Part shown: positions 43,666 through 56,164 of the stretch, in pieces
Layout: the number at the start of each line of letters is the position of its first letter
How positions within the stretch are numbered: the stretch's first letter is position 1
Source: Tiliqua scincoides
Taxonomy: Eukaryota > Chordata > Lepidosauria > Squamata > Scincidae
Length of the DNA stretch: 64,000 nucleotides
Assembly: GCF_035046505.1 (NCBI RefSeq)
Contig: NC_089822.1
Coordinates: 102,556,659 to 102,620,658, forward strand
Direction of reading: 5' to 3'
Notes under the pieces: model-generated
Database searches by the model: none
The model's input: only the letters and a program-made list of their open reading frames with translations
Told to the model about the DNA's origin: nothing
Program-made: the position numbers and the translations under genes

Positions 43666-45627
43666 CATTAGGGTAACATTTTTCCCATGTTGTCGAAACA
43701 TATAATGAGCATGTCTTATCCAGATATTTCCTTTCGTAGCTCCTTCCACCTCTGCCTGGTTATACAGCATCCAACATAACAACCAATTAAGAATGGTCAG
43801 CCTCCCAGGTAAAGACCTCATTGTCCTCATCCTCATCGCTATCTGCTCCATCGCCCATATTTTCACACCTGTTGCACACTAGGGAATGTGTTAGGGCGTC
43901 CTTCTTCTCAAGAATATCTCTTATTAGGACAAGGGGACTAATATCAGCTGGGATCAAGGCTGATCACCATTGAAAAATGATGGGTTTGACCACCCTGCCC
44001 ATGTAAGCCATCTGGAATGCTGTCTAAACAGAGAGGTGCTATGCAAATACTAAAACAAAAAGATTAATATTGAGAATATTATTAACTTTCTTGCAGAAAG
44101 ACCAACTGATCAACACGTTGGAACAATGTTACAGATTGGAAGCTCAGACACTGCAACATGCAGAAATTTATACTCTATGATGTGTCTCTGTGATGGATCC
44201 TCCTGGCCCTCAGAAGGGCTCTGGAGGTGGGTGGTAGCGGTGCTGCCCCCCCATGCCTCACAGGCATGGCGCCCTGCAGCATTCACTCCTCCCCAAGAAT
44301 GCCACTGTGATGCCCCATATCCAAGGGGAAAAAAGAGGAAGCAGCCCCAGAAACCCAACTGCGGCACCCAGAGGAGCAACAGGAGTGATACCTTACAGAA
44401 CTCCAACTGTATTGGTGTCCTTTTCACAGCCTTGAGTCACATGTGAGGGCACACTGCAACTATTCTACTACTCCTGTGACACCACTAAATTTAATCCCCT
44501 TGCTCTCTTGTTTTTCTTCTGTTTTAGATGGTATGAGATAAAGTTTAAAACTTTCCTCAGGGTTCTTTTCCAGCTAAGTGAAGACTCACTAGGCTAGGCT
44601 GCATTTGTTTCAGGAACTTCTTATTTTATTAAAACAGCTGTTTTGCTGCCAGTTACTCAACATCTCCGACCCACCTATGCAGGAGCAATGCCTACTGACC
44701 ATGATAGGACTTACCTCTGAGTAGACACAGACAGAACTGTGCTTTGAGCCAGGGATGGAGAGAACAGGCACCCAGAACATTGAGAATTCAAACTTTTTAT
44801 ACTTTTCACACCCATTTTTTTACATATGCATTACTATAGGAAAATGTGGCCTCATGCCAAATAAGGTAAGGTTTTACACTTGGACCAATTAGAACCTAAA
44901 ACAATACACTGCTTCTCTGAGTAGATATACATATTCAACCAATAACCTATGCTTATTCAAGAACATAGCATCCTCTTACAGATCACAGCATCCTTTTCCC
45001 TGAGAAGTCACTGCTGCATTCCTGAGGAAGGGGCACCTATTCCTGAGCTTGCACAGATTTCTTATCTCTTTTGCTCAGGATATCCTTTGGAATGTGGGAA
45101 GACAAGATTTTCAGTTTCTCAAGGGAATGCTTTTTTCCCATTCTAAAAAACTAAATCAATAACTTATGAAAGTACAATTGATCACACAATGCAACTCAAT
45201 AATCAACTAAATAAAATGATTAAAAATGAGTTATGACAGGATCACCAACAAAATTGTGACTGCATTTCTTCCACACTGGCCAGCCACCTCTCAAGGAGCA
45301 AGCCAACCACTGGGCTCCAAAAGGCTGCCAGATTTGTTTAGCCTTATTAAGTCTTTACTGTTCTTCATGGCCTGTTGTTCATGTAACAAAAGAGGAGTAG
45401 GAATAGAAACATTTTAAAACTAGAAATCTTTAATTCCAAAACTATCTGTGTAAACTGTTAATTGCTTCACCTGTAATGAGGAACTCTAAGTTTAAGCATT
45501 TTCCCAACTTATTAGAGTGCTGCATATTTGGTAAAATAGTTTTTTAAAAACTGGTTTATAGTTGAGCCTGTTATTGGCATTGATAACCACCTCAAAGTGT
45601 ACTAGAGGTTGTGCTGTTCTAATAATG
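43666..45627. other. Non-coding, no gene seen
   Basis: May include more retroviral sequence at its start, but I recognise no domain. A worn palindromic element lies near 44665-44745. Confidence 0.45.
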
Positions 45628-46150
45628 CAGTGGTATTCCAACTGGGGCGTCGCAACACCCCAGCCTGTGGGTCCTGGCCTTTGCCCCCTTAAGGGGCGGG
45701 GGCAGCCAGGAGACAGGGGGAAGGCAGCAGCACGATCCACAGGATTGCACCGCTAAGGGGGCTGCAGGGGCTTGGGTGCACTTGCCCAAGCCTCCTGCAG
45801 CCTCCTGGGGGTGCAGGGAGCCTTGCGCAACCTTCGGCAGGGCTCCCCAGGTCAGGAAAAGTGAAAGTGGAGCGATCGCGCCCCACTCCGCAAAACCGGA
45901 AGCGGTGCACGATCACTCCACTTTCCCTTCTGATGGGGCTGCAGAGACTGGGGTGCACCCTCCAGTCCCTGCAGCAGCCGTCCCTGTGTGTGGGGAGCCC
46001 TGCGCAAGCGCCTGCAGGGCACCCCAGGTCAGGGAAAGGGAGAGTGGGCGATCATGCTCCGCTTCCGCTTTCTGCCTTCCCCTGCTGCCTCCCCCCTGCC
46101 CCCGCAAAGACTTACTGCAGGTTTCAAACTCCCGGAGAGTTTGAAAACCG
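45628..46150. repeat. Probable hAT-type repeat, GC-rich
   Basis: Starts CAGTGGTATTCCAACTGGGG then CGTCGCAACACCCC, close to the common hAT terminus. The G/C-rich interior repeats AGGGCTCCCCAGGTCAGG and AGGGCACCCCAGGTCAGG about 185 bases apart. The right terminus was not found. Confidence 0.45.
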
Positions 46151-46282
46151 CAGTAATCATGATTTTGTTAACTGCCCAGAAGGACTGACAATATTCTGGG
46201 CTCAAAAAGGAGATTGGAGAAGTTCTTGCCTTCCTTGTAGAAGGAAGTAATTCCTATTGTGTTACAATTAAAGGCTTAAGAG

Positions 46283-48001
46283 AGGGGACGGAGCTAACTT
46301 TCAGCGAAGTTGCAGTGAACTTTGGGGGTTCCCGAAGAGACTGTGAAATAGATATGCTTTCATGTGCCTAAACAACTAAGGCACGCTTCGGTGCCAGGAA
46401 GATGGTACGAAGAGCTGAGAGCTTGAACGGGGGGTCCTTAGAAACAGGCAATTTCAAGGATTTCTCTGTTTTGCTCTGTGCTGAAGCATATCTATCCCGG
46501 GCGACATCTTTGAGAAGCTCGGAGAGCTGAAAACCCGTCCTCCCACGGCCTAGATACAACAACATTGCAGCGAAAAAAGCTATTAAGAGTGAGTGAACTT
46601 GGCTCATTAAAAAGTTTTACTGAGAACTGTAAGTAAGAAGTCTGGAGGAGGAGGAGATAATTCAAGATTATTCACGCTGGCCATTAGCCACCCAGGGGGG
46701 GAATAGGTGAATTGGTATTTTCCCTGCTGGAGTAAGTACAAGATTATATTTTTTTAATGGTATGTACCGAAGAGAAATAAATAAGTAATCTTCAACGAAG
46801 GAAATAAAGTCTACCTGCATTTTCCCAGCAAAAAGCCTTTATTTAAGCCTGGACACTGCTGGTTTCGGTTTCTCAGCAAGAGGCTTGAATTTTTTTTTCT
46901 TTCTTTTGGTCATTTAAAGGCATACTAACCTAATTTGACTGCGGATTTGATTGACTTTTTTTTGGATATAAAAAAGAAGAAAAAGAAAAAGTGGAAGAAC
47001 CAGTAGGAGGACTAAGAGGGAACACCAATAAGATAGAGTACAGAGTAAACAATAAGAAGAAGGGCGAAATGGTTGAATAATAAATAGAATTTTTTTAAAA
47101 CATATTAAATTAAAATAGATGTAAATGAAAATTTGAAATATAAATATTGTGGAAATTAAGTGGTATTAAGATAAATATTTTATTAATTAGATTAAACTAA
47201 AGTGGATGAAAAGGGAATTTGGAATATAAGTATTGTGAAAATTAAAGTGGTAAATATATGAAATAAATTAGATGAACTGCAATTTTGGAATATAAGTATT
47301 GTGTAAAATATAGTGGTATTAAGACAAATAAAAGAGTTATTTTATAAAAAAGAAGGTAAATAAAATAAATTATAGATGTCAATTTATTTTGGAGAAAATA
47401 TTAAACCTGTATTTTGGGTTAATAAATATGTGGTGGATAAGCGAAGTATATTATTGTAATTGGAGATATTTGTTTTTAGATGTGATATTAGAAATTAAGA
47501 ATCAGATAAGAGATTGTATTTTAGAGGTTAGTTTAGTGATAAGAAGAGTCTATAACTAAAAATTTGAAGCCTTTTTTGATTGGATAGTTATGGAAAATGA
47601 TGTATAACATGTTATAAGAGATATTGAAGAAGGTAATACCATGGTAATCGGAGTCTTCTTTTTTAGATGTCATATTAGAAATTAAGAATCAGATAAGAAA
47701 GGTTTTATTTTAGAGACTAGTTTAGTGGTAAGAAGAGTGTATAAGGAAAAATTTGAAGTGTTTTTTTATGATGGAATAGATAAGGTTAGAGGAAAAATAT
47801 GGAATGTTAAAGTATTAACCAGTTGGGTTAAAGAATATGATAATTTTTGTATTGATTATTAATTTCGTTTGGATTAATGTTTGTTGTAATCGATGACCAC
47901 CACCCTCGTGTGTAACCTATGTAGTCCTAGCCCTAAGTCTATCCAATTTTCCTTACCTGTATCTGTAATAAATAAATAAAGCATTATATATTTTTTTTAA
48001 A
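46283..48001 (+). mobile_element. Non-autonomous L1-like retroposon with AT-rich internal repeats
   Basis: Flanked by AAAGGCTTAAGAG at 46270-46282 and 48002-48014 (13-bp target duplication). A moderately G/C 5' part (46283-46700), then very A/T-rich sequence with irregular repeats: GGAATATAAGTATTGTG-type units at about 47135, 47221 and 47287, and a 187-bp tandem pair carrying ATATTAGAAATTAAGAATCA at about 47478 and 47665. It ends in (AATA)n and an A/T tail. No protein frame. Origin by L1-type machinery is inferred from the duplication and tail. Confidence 0.72.
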
Positions 48002-48014
48002 AAAGGCTTAAGAG

Positions 48015-50255
48015 TGGGGGGCGGGGGACCTGCAAAGGCATATAAACCTTATATTGCACCCTGGGACCAAGTAAAAAGTTCTGTGTGACTTCCTACCACC
48101 TGCTGGGTGGTTAATTGGTTGGATGCAACACATTGCTAGTGCACATTGGTATGCCCAAAAGGAATAAAAACATCTGGGGGCAAAGCCCCCCAAAGCCCCC
48201 GTACCTGTTCTGCCCTTTGATGATGAAAAGGACATGACAGGGTTCAGGACATTGCTTGCAGGGGTTGAAATGTTGGAGAAGGAAAGAACCCTGAGGGCCA
48301 GGGGGCAAGGTGTTGGGGGGAGTTATCATGTCTGGTGCCCCTCCCCACAGTTTAGGAAATTCAACCGTAAGGGTAAAGGCACCAAAATGGAGGTTTTCTG
48401 CCTTGGAGGATGCAGGTGTTTCACCATGCAGGATCAACCCCAGAAAAAGACAATTAGCAGGATCAAAGGGAGGCCTGGGATCAGCATCAGGCAAGCGGGG
48501 GCACCGCAGCAGTAAACACTGTGCCTCCAGGTAGGATGTCACAGAGTAGATAGTGCATCTTGGGCAAGGATCTGGGATGAAAGAGCAGGCAGTGCACCAG
48601 CACCGCAGACGGTGGCCCATGTGAACTACTGGGTGGGCTGTGGCCCCACTTGCCTTGGCAGTATCCTGTCTATCCTCCTCAACAGCAGGTCATCTGTCTT
48701 GCCGACATGCCACTGTCCCAATGCAGGCAGCATTGGGACCAGTAGTGGCTGATGTGCTTCCTTTCACTTGGGTTTCCCCAGTGTCCGGCACTCCATATGG
48801 CCCCCCCTTTATCAAATGGGTTATGGTGCCACTATTTTGCCAGTTCTGGAGGCTGAAGGCTCTCCTGAGCACCCGCAAGTCCTGTATGGAGATATTGCAC
48901 TTCCACTGGGTGGCTACTTGGCACTCTCTGTGAAGCTGAAAATTTGGAGAGGAGAGTTCGTAGACTTATTCAGCCTATTTCGTAAAGAACTGGAACTGGT
49001 CCAAAAATTAGGGGACTCGGCCCCAGACTCATAGGTGGTGGCACAAGCGAAAGATAGAAGCTGGAATAACTGGTTAACGGGTTACATCATATACATAGCA
49101 GTGGTTTTGCAAATGCAGCCAGCTAAGGTCAGCACATTGATAAATTATTTGTACATAATTCATACAGCATTTAGGGAATACGCAGGACCCACTTGGTTGG
49201 CGTATGATGACCACTTTAGACTTCAAGCTTCACATGACCCCACCCTTGACTGGAGCATCCCCCAATGGGAGCTTTAGGTACAGATTACAGCTCCAGCCAA
49301 ACCTGGGCCAACCGCTTGAGGAGTGGCCACATTATTTCTAGGAGTACCTCTGGGCAAAATTCTGCTGTTGTAGTGGGTTCAACCCCCTGCTACAAATTTA
49401 ACTCAAAGGGCGAGTACACCAAGAGTACACCAAGACTGAATTCACATTTTCTCACAATTATGGCCAATGCAGAGGCAAGCATACAGTCTCAACAGATTTG
49501 GCTGGTTCAGGAAGCCCCAAAGGTCCCAAGGGAATCAGTGTGCAACTGTGGGTACTGCACAATTGTGGAAAGAGAGCACTTTTAGTCAAGGCAGATATTC
49601 AGTCAGTGTTTAGGCTGTTGCCAGTACACCTTGACATTTTCTGTCTGTTGGGTTTTCAATTTGAGGGCATAGTTTATTTGGACAAATCTCTTCCCCCGGG
49701 ATGTGCTTATTCATGTTCAGTTTTTGAAAAATTCAGTATGTTCCTAGAGTGGGCAGTTTCTAGCAGTGCAGGTATTTCACTGGTGGCGCACTACCAGGAT
49801 GACTTCTTATTTGTGGGAAGGGTGGGTACACAGCAGAGCAAGCATTTGTTGCACTCCTTCACGGAGCTGTGCTTGGAGCTGGGTGTCCCGCTTGCTCATA
49901 ACAAGACAGAGGCTGACATTTTGGGGAGTTGAACTTGACACAATTAAGGAATGTAGTCAGCTGCCAAAAGACAAGCTCAAGAAGCTTAGAGAACTCCTCC
50001 AATTCAGGCATGTCAGTAAAGTAGCTTTCTCTGAGAGAGCTTCAAATTATGGTGGGGCACCTGAACTTAGCTTGCAGTCACTGTGCCTGGCAAGACCTTT
50101 TGAAGCAGGCATTGTAACAGCATATCCGGTCTACACAAGCCACACCACCACATGAAAATCATTATAGACATAAAACAGGACGTGCACACCTGCATAGAAT
50201 TCCTGGGCAAATATAATGGGGTGTCCTTTTGGCGGTCCAACCAACTGCTAGAGGC
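48015..50255 (+). mobile_element. DIRS-like retrotransposon fossil, copy 1
   Basis: Treated as a fossil. Parts in order: possible leader (48015-48700), gag-like region (about 48700-49280, with LPLGGYLALSVKLKIW), reverse transcriptase (about 49550-50100, with LLVKADIQSVFRLLPVH and HYQDDFLFVG) and the start of the RNase H region (about 50150-50250, KYNGVSFW). This order and wording fit DIRS-like (tyrosine-recombinase) retrotransposons. No recombinase part seen. Broken, several breaks. Confidence 0.72.
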
Positions 50256-51127
50256 TGAACTCCAGATTCTACCCGGTTCTACAGAACCCTTTGCTAGCTT
50301 ATGGGTCAGTTCTGCGAACCGTTTGCTACGAGCGCGGCCAGCCAATCGCAGCAGTGCTACTCGCAGGACTGGGAGGAGGGCGCTGGGTGGGAAGGAGAGC
50401 AGTTGGGCGCCCGCAGAGTGGCTGAAGCAAGCTGAGCACAAGCAGGAGGAGGAGGAGGTGAGCCCAGGTCTCCAGCGCGCCTTGCCCGGGGCTGCCCCCC
50501 CTTCCCTGTGTCTCTCCTTTGCCATTTCATAGCAGGGACATGCGATGAGTGGGGAGGCAGGTGAGGCAGAGCCTGCCCACCGGAGTTCCTCAAAAAGAAC
50601 CACGAACACTGTGTAAGGTGCTTAAGCACACACAACCCATGGCAGCAGTGCTTTTCAAAGGACTCTGGTGGGGAGACTCTGCCCACCCATAGCAGGTCCC
50701 TGTTTCAGAGCTCCCCCCCCCCCCGGTAGAGCCCTCAGGCCCCTCAGAACCCGGCTAGAGTTTCCCGCTCGAAGCGCTCGCTCTGCCCCAGCGCTCCCAC
50801 TTATGAAACGAGGGAGGTGCCTCCCCTTTCCATGCCTCTTCTCACCCTGGCTGGGGAGGGGAGCGAGCTGTGCCGCATGGACTCTGGTGAGGGGCGCCCC
50901 CCGCCGCCGCCCCTCCTCTTCCCCCCCATCCTGAGGCGCACCGTCCCCCTCTCTGCCTGCGCCCGGCTCGGCTCCCTTCTGGCAGGACCTCTTCTGTGCT
51001 TTGGAAGGGCCGCCTTTCTAGTCCCCCCTTCAGTCAGCAGCTCCCCTGCTGACAAGCTCGCCCTGACAACAAGGCGGCCTCAGGGGGCACTCACTTTCGC
51101 CTTGGATCCTGCACTCATCTTGCCTCA
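50256..51127. other. GC-rich unassigned block
   Basis: G/C- and CpG-rich with open frames on both strands that carry no domain. Words such as TTTTCAAAGGACTCTGGTGG recur in changed form at 52490 (TTTCAAAGGACTGTGGTGG), so part of it belongs to an interspersed repeat. Not called a gene. Confidence 0.4.
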
Positions 51128-51385
51128 GGCTGCAATGCTATCCACTCTTTCCTGGGAGTAAACCCCATTGGCTATAATGGGGCTTACTCCTGAGTAGACA
51201 TGCATAGGATTGTGCTCAGAGGCTGCACTCCTAGCCACACTTTCCTGCGAGTAAGCCCCTTTGGCTATAATGAGACTATAATGAGTAGACATGCATAGAC
51301 TTGGGCTCTCATGCTGCAGTAAGCTCCATTGACTATAATGGGACTTACTTCTGAGTAGACGGGCATAGGGATTGTGCCCTTACTT
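51128..51385. repeat. Three palindromic elements in tandem
   Basis: Copies at about 51128-51218, 51219-51310 and 51313-51385, each with GGGCTTACTCCTGAGTAGAC-type interiors and GGATTG or TTGGGCT ends. Same orientation, each diverged. Confidence 0.65.
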
Positions 51386-51547
51386 CCCACAAGCACAGGA
51401 CTGCACCATGGGGTTGGTTTTCATCCTTGGGGTTTGGGAATGCAGTTTTGTGCCTGGGATTTTTTATTTGCAATACAACATGTTTTTACACAATGATTGT
51501 ATAATACTTCATAATACTTCAATACTATAATACAATACAAATGATTG

Positions 51548-51552
<5 letters not shown>

Positions 51553-51594
<42 letters not shown>
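51553..51594. repeat. (TA)n microsatellite
   Basis: About 20 units of TA. A shorter one is at 56449-56471 inside the I/Vingi-like LINE. Confidence 0.9.
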
Positions 51595-51597
<3 letters not shown>

Positions 51598-51706
51598 TAA
51601 TATGTAGTGTTGTTACACTATCAGACACATAGAGGCGATGCTCCCACAGCTGAAATTCCTCAGGTTAAAAAAAGGCAGGAAAGTGGCAAAAAACATTACT
51701 TCATTA

Positions 51707-51985
51707 AGGGCACAATCCTATGCAGGTCTTCTCAGAAGTAAGTCCTATTGTGTTCAATGGGTCTTACTCCCAGGAAAGTGTGGATAGGATTGCAGCCTTT
51801 GAGCAGAATCCTATGCATATCTACTCAGAAGTAAATCTAATTATAGCCAATGGGGCTTATTCCCAGGAAAGTGGAAGTAGGATTGCAGCCTTAGGGAACA
51901 ATCCTATGCATGTCTACTGAGAAGTAAGTCCTATTGTGCTCAGTGAGGCTTTCTTCTAGCACCTGTGCAGTCACAATGCAGCCCT
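51707..51985. repeat. Three palindromic elements in tandem
   Basis: Copies at about 51707-51800, 51801-51895 and 51897-51985. The first two are near full length (ATCCTATGCAGGTCTTCTCA; GGTCTTACTCCCAGGAAAGT; GATAGGATTGCAGCC). They are head to tail with no spacer. Confidence 0.7.
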
Positions 51986-52303
51986 GAGGTAAGGGAACAA
52001 ATGTTCCCTGCCCCCCACTACAGGATGCAGTGCATGCCCTATTGGTACAGCTGCACTGGCACTGGAAAATTGGATAGGATTGTGTCCTAAGTCCTTTTAA
52101 CTGTAACTTTCCAGCAACAAGTCCTGGAGGTCTCCTTGTGACAAGGGAATGTTTGTTCCCTTACCTCAGGACTGCAATGTGGCTGCATTGGCTCTGGAAA
52201 GTTGGATAGCCCTTAGGCTGCAATCCTACTCACACCTGGGAAGCAAGCCCAATTGACTGTATAATGTGATTTACTCCTGTGTAGGCTTGCATAGGATTGG
52301 GCT
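51986..52303. repeat. Long-terminal palindromic element pieces plus one short copy
   Basis: Two pieces end in CACTGGAAAATTGGATAGGA (about 52080) and CTCTGGAAAGTTGGATAG (about 52210), matching the right end of the 144-322 element. A short-type copy follows at 52219-52303. Confidence 0.55.
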
Positions 52304-52874
52304 GCTATTCCCAAGTAAGTGTGCTGAGGATGGTACAGTTAGCATTGCTGCTTCTCTAGCAGAAAGAGGTTTTAGGTTATTCTCCCTCCCCCTCCCCCCA
52401 TGCAAGTGAAATGGCAGGCTTGTTACATGTGCTGTTAATTTTCATTTTTAGGCTGGGTTGTGGGTGCTTGGGCACCTACACAGCTGCAACACTTTCAAAG
52501 GACTGTGGTGGGGAGGTTCTGCCTCACCTGCCTCCCCACCCACTGCAGGCCCCTGCTTTGCATTCCCTGGTCAGTAGCAGCCCTCAAACTTGTGGGAGAC
52601 TCGCCACTAGAGTAGACCAAAGTGATGGGTATCTGCTGTTGCCTGTCGGAAAGCAACCTAGAAGAACAGTCCCCTCATAGTACTTTTTTGCTCATCAGTG
52701 AAACTGTCCTTCAAGGCTGCCATTCTCTCTCAAACCCTGGAAAGTCAACAACTCCCCTTGAACTTGTTGGGCTTCTGAGTTGACGTGCATTGGATTGCAG
52801 AGTTGGAAGTTGGAGGGGAAAGCTTTAGAGTTCACTGGAATTCTTTTTGGGGCTGGGTGGTAAAAGTAATAGAG

Positions 52875-53312
52875 CAGCATTTCTCAACCAGTAGCACTCA
52901 TACCACTAGTAGTACTTGAGGTGGTGCCCAGTGGTACTCATGGCAGGACCCCCCCTCCCCAGACCTCCACTGCCTGGCAGTGAGACCAGCAATACGATGC
53001 AACAAACAGTGGTAGGAGGCTCAGTTCTGCTTTTCCTGCACTCAAAAAAGACCTCCCATCTACCCTGGGAGCCCAATCCTATGCATGTCTACTCAGAACT
53101 AAGTTCCATTATAGTCAATGGGACTTACTACCAGGAAAAGGTGGATAGGATTGTAGCCTGAGCCTCTTACCGTTGTTTGTTGCATCATGTCTGGCCTCTT
53201 AGTATGGAAATAACTGGTGATAAAGTCATTCCAGTTACTTCTAGTTGTACTTCCCAGAGGTGGGCCATGCAAAATGGTACAGCGGGCGAGAGGCAGATGC
53301 TGAGGAATGCTG
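52875..53312. mobile_element. hAT MITE with near-perfect 8-bp target duplications
   Basis: Starts CAGCATTTCTCAACCAGTAG and ends GAGGAATGCTG, inverted relatives. Flanks TAATAGAG (52867-52874) and TAATAGAA (53313-53320). A short palindromic element is nested at 53070-53162, so it inserted later than, or came along with, this MITE. Confidence 0.78.
53070..53162. repeat. Short palindromic element nested in hAT MITE
   Basis: CCCAATCCTATGCATGTCTA start, TCAATGGGACTTACTACCAG interior, GGATAGGATTGTAGCC end. Confidence 0.68.
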
Positions 53313-53813
53313 TAATAGAACAAAGAAGAAGGGGAGATGTAAAGATGTTACTATGCTGTTGTTGCTTTTGGTTGATGATGAGGTGTCGGACTATGTGCTC
53401 AGTGCTCTTTTGCTGACCAGATGTTCACCACTAAAAGTGAACCAGATCCTTGAGAAGATTGACTGCTCTGGTAAAAATCACCAAGTTCCCACTGAGAAGG
53501 AAGGTGGCCCAGCTCAAAGCCCAGTGCAGCAAGTTGGTTTGTGCAGATGTGAAGGTGCTATGCTGCTGTGGTGTCTCCAGAGGCTGGTAACCTGGAGCCC
53601 TGGCAGTTCCCACCTCCTCTTCTTGGTGCTTTCCTGATTTCATTATACAACTGCCTTGAGAATTCAAGAAGAAATGTCCATTTGAAGTGTGCATTTCAGC
53701 AGCATGTTTATCCTCCTTGGAAACTAGTGGCCAGAGGCCTGTAAGTATGACTATAGAGGACAGAATTGCAGCCTTGCAATTTGGATTTAGACATTGGGTG
53801 CGTGTTAAAGTTA

Positions 53814-53915
53814 CAGTGCAACCCTATGACTGTCTACTCAGAAGTAAGTCCCATTATGTTCAATGGGACTTACTCCCAGGAAAGTGTGTACTCTACAGTA
53901 TAGGAGTGCAGCCTA
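53814..53915. repeat. Short palindromic element (~90 bp)
   Basis: CAGTGCAACCCTATGACTGT start, CAATGGGACTTACTCCCAGG interior, TATAGGAGTGCAGCCTAT end. Confidence 0.65.
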
Positions 53916-54388
53916 TACTTGCACCAAGCAAGTGTAGTCTTTCAACTTCCTTTGCGGCAAACAATTGAAGCTGAGTTGCTCATTGCTCATTAGGACATAG
54001 AACCTGTTGTTAATTAATTTGAATCCCACCACTGGGTACACCTCTCCGATGAGGATGTAGATCTGTTCCTTAGTGACCTGCAGCAGGGCCTGCAGAAATC
54101 CTTGTTGCCGTGTGAGGTGGGGAGGCCAAGCTAGGCTGACCCCCCCATCCTGTGTGACATCATGCGGGCAGGGATAGGCAGAAGAAATCTTTGTTGTGGG
54201 GTAGCAAGGCCAGGAGGAAACCAGGCCTGCTCATGCCTGCTTGCTCAGCTGGCTGAGGCAGGTCAGCTGGACCCCTGGCTCCGGTGGGAAAGGGTGCATG
54301 CTGGGTTGCCCACATGGCCATGCCACCAAGCTGCTCCAGCCCCACGTGGGTGGCAATGAGAGAAGTGATGGGTGTGTCATGTGCTAGA
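53916..54388. other. Non-coding, no gene seen
   Basis: Nothing recognised before the LINE target duplication. Confidence 0.5.
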
Positions 54389-54671
54389 GCCTAATGGTTC
54401 ACGGGGACTTCCAGTGGGACACTCCAAGCCAAGGACACTGGATAGCTCCGCTATCTAAATTTTCTTCTTTTATTTCCTATGCTGTTTTTGGATTCTGCTT
54501 TCTACAGACAGACTGAGAGTTTGTAAATCTTGTGGTGTCTTTTTTGCCTGCTACTAGACTCCCCCGGAGCTCATTATCAGGAGTTAGCAGGCCTAGCTGG
54601 TTGATTATCTCCTCCATATCCTTTTGACTTGTAACATTCTTCACTGAACCTTCACCTCGTTTCCTAATTGA

Positions 54672-56006
54672 ATGGGGGGAAAAAGAACATTCTCTCCAGG
54701 GGATGCAGAACTCGATTCAACACCCCACCTTAAACAAACCAGATTGGAGACATTCTTCTCCTTGCCTCAGCCCTCAGAAGCTGGAGCTGTATTACTGAGC
54801 TCTCCATATGTCCCCCCCATCCAGTTTCTTTGACGTCGCCTTCTGCTTCTAACAACAACTTCGATAGGAAAAAGCAGCATTCTTTTGCATTTCCATACGA
54901 AGCAGATAAACTACGTGAACTTGAGAATTTATTGCTGCAACACTCTCACTTATTATTGCAACATTCTCAGCATTCTCTCCTAACCTCTCGCACAGCAAGC
55001 AGGATTTTTTCTCAAACTGAGATTATAGTGGAAGTCTTAAAGGGACTAACTACATCATGCCATTACTTCATTGCAGTCAAGTGCTCCTTGCTATCAGAAG
55101 GAACAAAAAAAGTATGCAAATTCCTTATGTAAGCACCTTTCACCGATGCGAGAGAGTAAAACTGTTCAATTGATTTATGAACCAAACTGCATCACAATCA
55201 TAATTCCTCGGCATGGAGGGAATTGTTCTGACTGGAGTAAGCTAAGGCAAGCCAAAAGACACCTGGCCACACTACTAGGAACAACTTTTTCCTCTATTGA
55301 TCTCCGGAAAATCGAAAAACTGTTTCCAACAAGCTCCATGGACAGGCTTATGTTATACTTTTCTTCCACTCACACCCCGAAGCTGTTGCTCCAGCGCGCA
55401 GGAGCCTTAAGGAGACATGGAATTTTTATTCAAAGACACTTCAGGAACACCCAAGTCACGAGCCTCCTTCCATCTACTTTCTGTAAGGATGAATCCAGGA
55501 CGTCGACTCTCCCTTCAACTCCTAACCAGAATCCCAGATGGAAACCTCCTTCATCCCCAGCAGCTGAGAACAATTCTTTGGAGCAATTAACAGTCTCTGA
55601 TCTCCCTCTCCTTCAAATGGAAACTGATTATCCTAATTTTCAGGGGAAGACTTCCGAGAATTCTCCTCAATTTTTATTTGCTTCTAATTCTCAAATTTTC
55701 TCTGTGACTTTGAACTCTTTGGTTAAATCCACTGCCCTTCCGTCTCCTGTTAGCTCTATCTGTGAAGATTGTATTTCTTCACCTTTCTCCCCAATGCATA
55801 ATCCTGTTACTTCACTATACCCAAATTGTATAGTGGAAAATTGTTCCCACCCTAGTTCCTTTTTGTTAGTGGATGCAGAAACCCAATCTATACCCCCTTT
55901 AAATTTTAATTTTATAAGCCCCGATTCTCAAGGGCCCTTGCTGGTTTATGACATGGTTAATACCTTACCTAATTCTCCTTCTCCCATACAGGTCCCTTTC
56001 TCTTAA
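54672..56006 (+). pseudogene. LINE ORF1, RRM-like
   Basis: Probably begins at ATG 54672 (MGGKRTFSPGDAELD). A stop and frame changes follow; the frame resumes at 54830 and again at 55071, running to 56006. The middle (ITIIIPRHGG through RRHGIFIQRHF, about 55180-55440) has the look of an RRM-type nucleic-acid-binding ORF1 domain. The last ~170 residues are S/P/N-rich without a domain. ORF1 proteins bind the element RNA. Broken by at least two changes. Confidence 0.65.
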
Positions 56007-56164
56007 ACCTTTCACCCATTCACCAGTTGAATTATCTACAAATTGTAGCCTGCCTGTGGCTACTGATTCTCCACCTGTCACTATATTATCTGACCAATTA
56101 AACCCCAATCCTTCTGGTTGACTACCCACTCTTGTCCAGGCTGCTCCACCCTTAGCTACCCCTT

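Noticed and set aside
50152-50934. Overlapping open frames on both strands
   Set aside because: CpG-rich low-complexity text without any domain.
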